Positions 34,790-45,800 of a stretch of 64,000 nucleotides of DNA are shown here, piece by piece (within the stretch, counting starts at the first letter, position 1; every line of letters starts with the position of its first letter). Source of the DNA: Saccharina japonica (Eukaryota; Sar; Phaeophyceae; Laminariales; Laminariaceae); the NCBI GenBank assembly GCA_008828725.1, contig MEHQ01002595.1, positions 937,793-1,001,792 of the forward strand, written 5' to 3'. A model generated the notes under the pieces. It made no database searches. It saw nothing but the letters and a program-made list of their open reading frames with translations, and was not told the DNA's origin. The position numbers and the translations under genes were made by a program.

Positions 34790-36400
34790 GTGTCTATTGT
34801 TATGGGTGCGATGTTTTCACTCCAGAGCAGGTGGAGCCGGTGTTTCTACAGCAGCAGCAGCAGCAGCAGTAGTCAGTACTTAGATCGAGGCCAAACGTGC
34901 TTATTAAGAATCGCGATTTTGTCTATTTTGGCGAGGCCGAAATCGTGTTTTTACTTTATTTTCCAAGGTTCTCGATCTTCACTGTACTCTCGAAGTAAGA
35001 TCGAGAACCAAGATCGTGGTCCTCATTGTACCAGTTTTTGCTTACCACGGGAACATTGAACCAGGTGATGCCTACACCATCAGATCACCAGTGACTGCAC
35101 AGTAGCAGAAACAGCGGTGGTGGTGGTGGTGGTGGGTGTACCGGGTTACCCCGACGCCCCGACCGCACCGGGGCCATGTTGTTGAACTCCAGATGTATGC
35201 ATTTGATGGTATCGTGTTACACACGAGCTTTGATAAAGAGATGTTGGTACCAAAACAATACTACTTTTGTTTTTGATACGTGGAACAAAGGCTAGGGCTG
35301 TGTGTCGACCTGACAATGAGCCGGCGACTGCATTGCATTAGACGTTACTCGTGCATTCTCGCAGTTGGCTAGGTCTAACTACAGTAAGTAAGTAAGTAAT
35401 AGTTGGTGGCAGCGGTGTCAACGATCCGACCATTATTTGCGTTGTATTGTCTTAAGCGCGGCTCACTACTGTTAACACTACTGTGGCATGTAGAATGCTT
35501 TGTTGAACGTAGAAGGAAGTCTACTAGCGCAAGTTGCCCCCGCCCCCCCCCCCGGCGTGGAGGGGCGAAAGGGGGTGTTGAAAGGGTGGAGGGTACTCAT
35601 TTGCTGCTTGCCCTTAGTCATGACCATTGACCACTCATCCCTTTCGATATGATCGCGGGGGGGGGGGCGGGCCGGGGGGGAGTGCTCGCTTCGCTCGTCG
35701 CTCGCCTGACGTTAGTCGACCTTGAGTCGTACAACGGTTGTACTGTAGTGGAGTCAACTACCATATACAAGCAAACACGTTTTTTCCAGCCGGCTGGCAG
35801 CCCTCCTAACACGTGCACGCTGCAGCAGGCTTGTATCTGCCGCCATCCAATGGCCAAGAGGTGCGGGCAACCGAAAGCCGGGTGTATCTCTATATTATGT
35901 GTATGCGCCGACAGCAGCAATAATACTACAGTACTGCGCTGTACTGCCATGAAAGGTATGTGTTTGTCGCTGTTCAATGTGCTACATAGATATATTAATA
36001 GTACGGTACTGCTGTAGGTATATAGGAGGATACCATGACACGAATTGGTGATGTAGCTCTCGGATGCGCGGTCACGCGTCCATTGCAGACATACGTATGA
36101 TACATACCTCGTACACGACCAAAATCATTGCAGGTTTGGTTCATAGTTCTTTGCGAGAATCAAGACCGAGATCTTCAATTCTCGATACATTGCCGAAATC
36201 AATGGAGATTTGCTTTTTTCTACCGATCGTGTCAAGCGATCGATTGTTATCGATTTCGGAGGCAATCTCCCACACTGACCGCTTCCTTGTGGTCACGTGT
36301 GGACTACAGTGCAAATCTACTAAGCAGGGGTTCCTTCAGGAGTCCCGACTGCGTGTAGCGCCGGTTGCTGCTATATATCGTGCCGGCCAAACGGCGTTCT
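34790..36400. other. Stretch without a supported gene
   Basis: It includes a (CAG)n tract at 34850-34871, a (GGT)n tract at 35115-35135, and poly-C and poly-G runs at 35541-35553 and 35657-35691. A word GCAGCAAATGAGTAC (minus strand, about 35592-35606) recurs near 36484-36498. No coding exon supported. Confidence 0.45.
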
Positions 36401-36510
36401 CCCCCCCCCCCCCCCCCCCGGCCACATGCGACTAATGAGTACACCCCCCCCCCCCCCCCCAATGGCCACATGACTAAGGCGAGCAACAAATGAGTACGCC
36501 CCCCCCCCCA
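36400..36510 (+). repeat. Tandem poly-C units
   Basis: Three C homopolymers alternate with GGCCACATG...AATGAGTAC words. A related copy lies reversed at 35588-35640 and another near 36815. The homopolymers probably explain the local assembly trouble. Confidence 0.65.
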
Positions 36511-36554
36511 TCCCATAGTAGTGTGTATATGGTAAGGCACCCACGAGGCAGATA

Positions 36555-36751
36555 GATAGTAATACCCATTGCTGTCTCTGGAAGTGGCCACACCATAAAT
36601 GAAACCAATTCATTGGAGGCCGTCGTCCATACGCAAGTCCGCCTCACAGGGGCTTCTTAGCAGCATGCGGCTCACCCTTCATGCGACTTGCCCAATACCT
36701 CACGGCGCTTCGCGCTGGGTGCAAGCAACGTCTGCCTGGTTGGTGCAAACC
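36555..36751 (+). repeat. Inverted repeat pair, right copy
   Basis: Partner of 33759-33955. Its open frame holds LTLHATCPIPHGASRWVQAT. Confidence 0.6.
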
Positions 36752-37129
36752 CTACGTGCTCCGTCCCGGCATCGTAGGGATGCGAGGGTCTATGGTCATA
36801 CGACTACGGCCATGCATGAAAATGAGTACACCCCCACGTCCCATGTACTATATCTACCCTTATTTCTCCTGCTATCTCCCTATACTTCGAAGTATATTAA
36901 TAATAGTCGTAATTCGGATCCGGAGACGCGCAGTCGCCCCCACCCCCCCACCCCCTCCACTACGGTATGCACCCTGCATATTTATGACGAGAATGGTCCA
37001 GCACTTATGTCTTCCCTCATGGATCCGCGTCGAATTGTGCGTACGTGCTTACCCACGCTAGCCGCTCTCGGTAGTATGCGTCTCTCGAGAAATGGAAACT
37101 CTATACATACATGCTCGTACTGATAATTA

Positions 37130-37985
37130 AACCCTTGATATCAACGCTAGCTACAGCAGTAGTACCAGGTAGATTTTATAGGTGACCGACACTATTATAC
37201 GTAGACCACTCGGTCAACCGGTGGGGCACAGATGGAATACGCAGTAGTAAGTAGTATGCTTGACACCCCGGCACTGCCGTCTGCGACTACTGTAGCCTCA
37301 ATAGCAACAATAATGGCACTACGTCTCTCCCCCCCCCCCCAATAAAGGTAATTTAGTACCACTTCGCATACTTTACACGCACGCCGGGCTTAGCCGTATC
37401 TCGTTTCGCTACGTATGTCTAGAAATATCTTTGACTTCGCGCATGGGTGCGATGTTGTTTAAGCGCTTGTTCTATCGACAGCGGTAACGGTGCTGCTACC
37501 GAATAAGTTGTTTTTCGGATGGCTCTCGACCAGATATTTCCGAAACCACCTTGCTTGTTGTTCGGTTTTGGCAACGTTCCTCCTTCGGGAAAAATTGAGC
37601 GCTGAAAAGCGATCGCATCCCTGCTATGCGAACTCAACCCTCTTTACCTTTTTATGGTATGCCACTACCACCACTACTACAGTACTACTACTGAACACAA
37701 ACGCCCACGGCTCAAACGGGTAGTTGTGTAGTTGCTACAGCAACAGCAAGCGGTCCCGTGGCAACTTCCGACGAAGGGTCCAACTACAGAAGTGCCTAAA
37801 GTAGCAGCACATTCTGTAGGGCTCAGAGTAGGCTGACCTACAAGACGTCAACTAGTTATAGTTGGTTAGGTTCGCTGTCTACTACTACTATTAGTGTACA
37901 GCCTTTTGGTTGTAGATTACAGTACGATAAACACGTTACGAGTTCTGCGCCTTTGTATCGGGCTGGTGTGTTGTGATAGCTAGAT
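37130..37985. other. Stretch without a supported gene
   Basis: A C homopolymer at 37330-37340 and short TAC tracts. Nothing else recognised. Confidence 0.45.
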
Positions 37986-37989
37986 GTAC

Positions 37990-38170
37990 ACGGTACAAGA
38001 CACCTAACCGATGATAGGAAACAGGCTGATAGGAAGCCAGGCGGGCACTTATAAATAAGAGATTCGAGAGTCGTCATCTTGAAATTAGTGTAGAAAGCAC
38101 CCTCTCTCAAATATGGAAACTAGTCTGGGCCAGTTTTCCTGTTTCATCCTACTCGTAGGTGTCCTGTACT
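37990..38170. mobile_element. MITE, GGACACC family
   Basis: Ends are ACAAGACACCTAACCGATG and ACTCGTAGGTGTCCTGTACT. The interior has AGAAAGCACCCTCTCTC-like and GAGAGTCGTCATCTTG words. Confidence 0.7.
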
Positions 38171-38342
38171 TTGTGTTCTCTTCTTACGACTGCTAGGTAC
38201 CCCCAAGGGACCTGGTGAAAAGTATAAAGTATACCAGTTCGTTTGCTCATTTCGCCACGCAAACTACTACTGCTACCGTACTTGTAAATGCTACCACCGG
38301 CGAAGTGGAGTCCAGCCAACTCCCAGACGTAAACCATACTGT

Positions 38343-38411
38343 GAAGGTATAACCTGCTGAGCTATAGGGGTAAAAGATCGATCGATTACCCAGCCCAGGA
38401 TGATCCTTATA
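38343..38411 (-). repeat. tRNA-derived repeat, copy 1
   Basis: The minus strand contains TAGCTCAGCAGG, a perfect match to the tRNA internal A box. The 69-bp segment recurs at 38609-38677. No B box follows in this copy. Confidence 0.55.
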
Positions 38412-38559
38412 AAACTCTCCCCCCTCTGAACGGCGGGATATTTGGGACGTCGGTACCATATGCGGCCGTACGTTGACCTACCCGCTTCGTTTCAATACCT
38501 GGGGAACCAGGGAGACGTGTTATTTGGGGACGCACGCGCAAGCGTTTCTGAAAAAAGAA

Positions 38560-38677
38560 ACGTTCGAAGTGAGATTCGAACCCGTGTCCTGTTGACGACG
38601 CCAAGTATGAAGGTATAACCTGCTGAGCTATAGGGGTAAAAGATCGATCGATTACCCAGCCCAGGGTAATCCTTATA
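38560..38677 (-). repeat. tRNA-derived repeat, copy 2, with A and B boxes
   Basis: On the minus strand the A box TAGCTCAGCAGG is followed about 40 bp later by GGGTTCGAATCTC, a B box. The D-stem and acceptor stem do not pair, and the base before the would-be GTC anticodon is C instead of T. I therefore read it as a tRNA-derived SINE or pseudogene, not a working tRNA. Confidence 0.5.
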
Positions 38678-38689
38678 ACAATAATACCA

Positions 38690-41300
38690 TTGCAGTTTAT
38701 TATTTTCCGGTCGGTAGTTTTCCCTCCGATGTTTTGCAAAGCACCCATGCGTGGTTTGTTAGGGCCGCCGAAAAAAGGAATATAATACGTACCAGGGTAT
38801 ATACTACTGCTGTACTGTACCTGGTATTATATATACCTGGTATGTATTACAGACTCTATTATAGCATGATGACATCAGAAAAACAAAAACAGGAACGCTT
38901 TTAATTGTGCTGACGTTCGTTGGGTTGATGTATCCAGGACGTTATTTTTTTGTATTGGTTTGGGTGTTTTTTTGTTTCTCGGGCCAGGGGCGGGAGGGGG
39001 GATTGCGTCGGGTGATAGGCTAATATCGTCGTGGCATGCACAGAGTTTGTTTGCTAACAATACATTATAACGCCCACCAAGCCAACCAACCCCCCCTGGG
39101 ATGAATAACACACACACCCTGGACCGGGATTCATTTCCGAGCCGACTTTCCTAAAAAAACACAGCAAGGTGCCGCATGATGCGGAGATCGACGGCGGCTT
39201 AGGGAAGACCTCGTCAAGCCATTTCCATCGATAGGGTCCCTTAGCATTCACTCTCTATCATGCCCGTTTTCGATCGAACCAGCTTGTACATGAATTCGTA
39301 CGAGGGCTAAGGGGGGTGTGATCTTGCATGGTATATATGGGACACGGCCTTTAGTGCGGTTCTTTGGTGGTGCCTTGTGACGTAAACGTTGTCTCTAGCC
39401 AAGCAGGACCCGTATATACGTGCGCACGGAGTACTGTATGGAGGTACACTCGATCGATGAGAAGCACAAGCTTAGACATGTTATATTTGTGATTACTAAC
39501 ATCAGCAAGACGGGCTATAAGAGCATTTATTTGTAGGTCAGTAGCACTAACACTATTATTAGTACTGCTGCCACTACCACTGCTGTTTGTTGTAGGCACG
39601 AACAACGAGGATGCCTCTGTGCGATCGTCCTGCATGTTTTACAACAATCAATCGCGTGCCGTGTTTATTAACGGCATACCTGGTACCAATCAATCAATCA
39701 ATAATGCTAGTAATAGTCCGCGTAAAACATTTTTAGTAGGTGGTGGAATGCTGGAATGCTGCGACGCTTCATAGTATCACGTACACACCCCCCCGCTCCC
39801 GTCCCATGGGAAAACGTGCGTGTACGTATGTCCCTATACATCTTACAGACTTCCCTCTCCGCCGTCACGCACTGCACTCCCCCTTCTCGCAGACTCTAGT
39901 TCGCCTACTCCATGGAAATAGGTACAGGGCCCTAAAGTTGAAGCATTCAACAGCAGTGCCGGTATTGTCCTCGCACTACAGCAGTACTACCACCTTAACA
40001 GAAGTAGTGCCGGTGCTTTACTGCATTACAATACACGTGAGAACAAGCATAACTACCGGCATCTTAATCTGGCGCATACCGTCACACTGGCACTACTGAG
40101 GCACGCCCCTACTACTACGTACCTCCGTACAACAATAGCACTCTCGTATATAGTATATATCGTAGAAAGACGAGTTCATGTTACAACAGGGAAAGCTGTC
40201 GGGAATTAAACAGTTGCCAGATCTTGATAATTAGCCGCCTGTAGGACCTTCTCGGAAGTTTCGGCTGGTAAACATTTCGGGGACCGCTGTTAGTTCAGGA
40301 GTTTGGGCGTTTTCCCTTTTTTTTTCGCCGGATTTTTCCAGGGGACGAGGCTGCTGGGCTTCCCCTCCACGCATCGTACCCGCTACACACGTGCAGGGGC
40401 AAAAGCCAGGAGAGCGAGAACCAACCGAGGCCATCACTCTCGAATCAGGGTTGGCTTGCATTAGTTGCAGTGAGCGCTGCTGTAAAGTAGTCCCTGATTG
40501 TGGTCCACAGAGTGCCTTAGAGATGCACGGCAAACAACAAAAGAGTTTTGAGTCGGGAGGCTACGAGTATATATCACGTAAAACGGCACCGCACAGCCCT
40601 TGGGGCGATGTTGATATTTATGTAAGACGTATATAATATTTGTCATTCCCACCTCCTGAAGAGGCGACGAGTGAAGATCCCACCGTAATCTCTGTCGGGC
40701 CGGAAACATACATTAATGTATTACAATATGTACAAGAGTATAACGTGCCAGGCAAGTGCCAGGTATGATATATACCTGGTATCATCGCGTATCGCGTATG
40801 TATGCCTATCGGGCGGGAAACATGTACGTACGTACGACGTACCTATAATATGTGTGCTTGTCAACCAAGAAGGAAGGAAGGAAGGAAGGTGTCCACTCAT
40901 GTTCGGTCCCGTTGATGCCGCTTATCGTTTTATCGCATCTTCAATCTACATAATAAACATTCAATAATGTACCTAGTCTAGACCATGAAGTATCAGACAT
41001 ATGAATGTGTTTCTTACTCTGCATAATATACTGATCTATGTTGTACCTGGTATACTTTGATTTTACCCTAAAAAAAAAGGAAGTTACAAACCAAAATAAA
41101 CAACACCTCTCAGATGCGATCGAGAACTACTACTACTACTACTACTACTACTGTCCAAATTGTAAGATTACGATTACAACCTACCACCACAGCAGTATTA
41201 CCTGCTACCCCCTGGTATTGTATTTGTAAACATAAAACATAAACGTATATTATTTAAAAAATAAAAAAATAAAACAGCTGTGAGCTCGAGGATTATACGT
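38690..41300. other. Stretch without a supported gene
   Basis: Microsatellites include (GGAA)n at 40870-40889 and a TAC tract at 41130-41151. The open frames at 40231-40533 (minus) and 39740-40099 (plus) are not backed by splice sites or by a second copy. Confidence 0.45.
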
Positions 41301-41304
41301 GTGT

Positions 41305-41645
41305 GTGTGTGTGTGTGTGTGTGTTCTTCACATTAAACCTTCCTTTCTACCCGTCGACATCCAGCACACCCAGTGTCCGTGCCGATTCTTCATCCTAAAA
41401 AGGTACCAGTTCTGTGGTCACAAAACTACGACACAGAGATACTACACTCAGTGCAGTAAGCAGAGCAGACAATGCAACGCCATATACGACAGGCAAGACC
41501 TACCCTGCTAGCAATCCAGGTGCATGCAAGAGAAAAAAAGAGAAAAAAGAAAAAAGCGAAAAGAAAAAATAATAAAAAGTAAATATACTGAAGCAAATCA
41601 ATAATCAAGCAACCAAATAAAAAGCATGACAAAAAAAGAAAGAAC
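41305..41645 (-). mobile_element. SINE-like repeat, family B, uninterrupted copy
   Basis: The (GT)n tract at about 41300-41324 is the (CA)n tail on the minus strand. Next come TTCACATTAAACC, GTCGACATCCAGCACACCC and the body to AAAAGCATGACAAAAAAAG. This is the empty-site version of the 15691-16240 repeat. Confidence 0.75.
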
Positions 41646-42639
41646 GTACGACGTATCAACGAAAAAAACACATGTTTCATGTTGATTTATTATTATGTTG
41701 AATATATCTCCCATCAGCGTATTGATTGGTCATCAGTAATCAGTATTATTAATAACCAAGAATCGAACAGGACGGCCGTGATTAGTTGATTATTTTAGTT
41801 GTATGGTTTTGAGTATCGTATACTAAACGTCCTACAAATCAAGTTTGTGGGTTTCAGGGAACCCAATACCACTCTGTCCCGAAATATAAGAATATTTTTA
41901 TTTAATATTAATAATGTAAACTAATAATAAAGTAAAACAAATGAGATGTGTTTCAGTTCATTCAGTGTTATGTACCAAGCGCCATGACAAATGAAATAAC
42001 ATACGTAAAAATATAATCATGATTAGTCAACGACCAACAATTCAAAATAATCAATAACCAATAGTCATCTACCGCGTGTTCTGTGTTGCTTATCCACAGG
42101 AGGCAGTATACCTGGTAGTGTTGTACATAACATACATAACATAAATAAGTACTATTAATACGTATATTGTAGGAGTACTTATTACATACACGTTGAATTT
42201 GTTGAATAGACTGTCGGCATTCCAACTTTCAAGACTTTCCAGGTAAATACCTTACGAACCAAGTGTATCACAATGGTAAAATATTACGACACACGTACGG
42301 TGTATCCGCCGCAAACCACACCACCCACATCCTCCATCCCCCGCCCATGCATATTCCATGCATACATACACGACTACCTGTGTTTTTCTGACAACCTACG
42401 ACGTATGAAAGACTTGGGCAACGAAAGCCAAGGCGACAAGGACCTACTGCTACTACTGGTGGTTTCGATCAAGCCTAGGACGGGCGTGCCGAGGGCTATC
42501 TCCACCCCAGCTAGGACTTGGGTTGCTTCGCGAGGATCTTGTTCCTTGTGAGACCTGCTGGTGGCCAAAATCACGACGTTGTTCCGTCTTGTTCGGTGTT
42601 TCTTCGGAGCAGGGTAGAGGCCCCCAGGAGTCATAAGAA

Positions 42640-42710
42640 ATGCTGCAGGAGCAGAAACTCCAGCAGCAGCAACAACAGCAGCGGCAGCAGCAGCAGCAGC
42701 AGCGGCGGCT

Positions 42711-42750
<40 letters not shown>

Positions 42751-42854
42751 GTAGACCAACAAGCTGCTGTTGTGCGAGACGCTAACACGTGTAAAAGGTG
42801 CGACTTCTGCGCCAAGAAGAGACTACGCTGTGATGGCCTCCTTCCTCGCTGCAG
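42640..42854 (+). CDS. Right paralog exon 1, polyglutamine and first half of zinc cluster
   Basis: The ATG at 42640 follows an in-frame TAA at 42634, which supports this start. After MLQEQK come Gln runs broken by Arg, then VVRDANTCKRCDFCAKKRLRC and DGLLPRC. Donor CTGCAG|GTAAGT is near perfect. The ligand Cys spacing 2-6-6 with a basic AKKRLR loop and the CDG..P motif is diagnostic for the family. The opposite strand is also open, as poly-Cys, but is an artefact of the CAG repeat. Confidence 0.88.
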
Positions 42855-45800
42855 GTAAGTCACAAGCAGTAGTGGGAGACCTACCTGACGTTATACTGGT
42901 ATCGCAAACCTACACCACAACACCCATCTACTACAGCAGCAGAAACGTACAACGGTACAGGTAGTGCCGACTCGTCCTACAGCGTAGTATCTCTGTGTCG
43001 TAGTTTTGTGACCACAGAACTGGTACATCTCTAGGATGAAGAATCGGCACGGACACTGCGTGTGCTGGATGTCGACGGGTAGAAAGGAAGGTTTAATGTG
43101 AAGAACACACACACTCGTTTGTCGCTCAACTTGTTTTTCACAGAGGAGGAGGGGGCACTTCTTCCAGCAGCAAAGTCCGCACCTACTGTACGCGCTGCAG
43201 AGAACGAACTATACACGAGTAGTAAAGTATTTTCTTGTCTCAACACAGTTAGTTTTACCTTCTTTCCAGCTGAACGAGGGGTCTTTGGGGGGTATATATC
43301 ACACCCTCACAGCAACATTTGATGTTTCTTCACCCCCCATTTGTTTGTTATCTTCGCCAGGAGGGGTCAACGAAGAAAACTTTTCCGACGCCTGAATATA
43401 CCACTTACTACAGCAGTACCTACTGTTTTCCCGAGACATGTTGATAGATGGGGGGCGGTATACCAAAACCAAGTAAAATATACGAGTATTTGAAAAACAA
43501 ATAAGAGGTTTTTCGAAAGCCCCCGTCCACAGATCCAACGCACAGGTTTGTTTTTGTGTTTCACGCTGGGAAGGAGTGTAGTAGTAGGTCGTTGTACCCT
43601 TTTCGCGAGAGTCGTATACATAGTATTCGCCCTTCGTTTCTCTTTCCCTCCTACCCGTAACTTGGATCCGGGATCATGTAGCAGGCTCTCCTCCCCCACC
43701 TCCCCACTGCGGTTCGTTGCCTCACATTGTTTTTGGTCCATGGTCGTGAAAATACTTCATCGGCCCTTTCTTCCCCCGTCGACTCGCGCTGGACTACACG
43801 CGTACCACTCTGTTCCGAAATGAAATCAATTTTTATACATTAATATTCAATGTAAAATGTGCTTATATTTCGTTACAGAGTGGTATGTATATACGATAAA
43901 CTGGAGATCCTATCGATGCCAAATCGATAAATGAAGCGCCCCGATACCCTACGTATAAAAAACATATATCTGTCTGTTCGTCTACTCGTCGTACGCACCG
44001 ACACAGCAGGTACTCGAAGCAGGTACGTACTCGTAGGGGGTTTCGCTCTATCATACTCTTAGTCAGAATACGGTCCCCACCCGTTCGGAGGACCAGTAGG
44101 ATTTCCGAATCTCCGCCTCGCAGTACGGATTTGTTGTATCGGCATCGGACCAGTTCTCAGCGATCCAAATCCCAAACAAAAACAAAAAACTCTTGTACGA
44201 ATCGGATATCGGTCGGGTCGGATGGGAATGGATGTCTGCTCCGATATCCCAAACCAATAAATAAGGTGGCCATGGGGTCTGCTTGATACGATACAAAGCG
44301 AAACTGTGACACACAGACGCAATCAATCAATAATGATAATAGTACAGAGTATAATGAATTTTGACATTATCCGTATAATACCATCCGATAATAATGAATG
44401 AATGTGGTGCATGAGACCTTCCACGTTCATCACTCACTCATCAGCACTCTATCTACAAGAACAAAAAACACACGAAAACAAAAAGAGCCCTCTGCACCAA
44501 ATGTATGGTACTATTACGGGCAAGGACCATAGTAAATACTAGTAAATAGAACCTACGGTACACACACAAACATGTATATTTCCCTATTTTTACTAACAAT
44601 ATTTGGTCCTACTTATTGGGATGGGTCCTCCGTATACTTTACTAACTGCCTTCTGTACCTACCTCCGGCAGAGCTTATTTATCTATCAGGGTACTCCGTT
44701 TTGCTGGTCCTTCTACGACTCCTCCCTTCTCTGCAATTTTGAGTGTTCGCTGTCAACTGAGGCGGCGGCACGGCTAAACTTTTATCGTCTTGCTTTGCAT
44801 GTGATCATACAATATGTATGATATCATGATTGGTTCATTGGGCGTTGGTGTTAACAGTACGGTAGTAGTAGTACAACAATGCCGGCCCGCTCGTCGTAAG
44901 AAAGCAGCTCACAAGAAAACCAGCCTGAAAAATTGTGAACATGTAACAAAGCTCTCAGCCTAGACAGCAGCAGTGGTGCCTAAGATGTAAGGAAGTTGAG
45001 CTCTTTCTTCCTGAGGTGGCTGACCTGGGACCTGGGCGCAAGGCACGATCCATTGTGCACTACTACTACAGTAGTAGGACCGACATGAAACATCGATTTC
45101 ATATTTTGGTCGCCTTGATTGAGCGCGTGTTCCCCATTCATTCGTAATACAAAATATCATTATCAATAGTGAACTCATAATAGTATTGCCTTGGGCCAGG
45201 TCACCCACAGGAAGAGGTCAACTTTCTTAAAGCTTGGGCACGGACTATTACGGGGGGCATTCAGTAAATAAAACCAAATGGTGTCACTAAAAAGAAAGAA
45301 AAAGACGCATGCTACGGTAGAGGTTCACCATGTTTTTTCTGAGCTCCTCACTTTAGGAGCGCCATACCTCACCGAAACAAACGATTTTGGAGGAAATGCA
45401 AGTGCTACGGCATGAACAATCCCATGACCCAAGTAGATTCTGAAAACTATTTCGTCACAAGAAGAAAAGTACGACGAATTTGGGTTAAGGAGCCCGATCG
45501 TTCAGAAAACGGTTCAGTCGAAAAATACTACCTCTATCGTAGCACGCGTCAAAATATAGTTTTTTTTTGTGTGAACCGTAGGTCCTATTTACTATTATAA
45601 TATTATAATATTATAATGGTCCCCCGTAAGAGGTGAAGGGTTTCTTATTTTTTTCAATGTATCATGCCGACTTTCTAGTGGGTGACTTTCTTATGAGCGG
45701 ATCGGTATGTAGTGTACGAGTGATTACGCACCCAAGAGCCAAGTAGAGGCTTGTGTAACCGAACGTCTGAGGCCTATATTATCAGACAGACGAGCCAGGG

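Noticed and set aside
42453-42863. Poly-Cys frame opposite the right polyQ exon (also 5708-6154 opposite the left one)
   Set aside because: It is the antisense reading of CAG repeats. The sense frames carry the zinc cluster, matching splice sites and a paralog.
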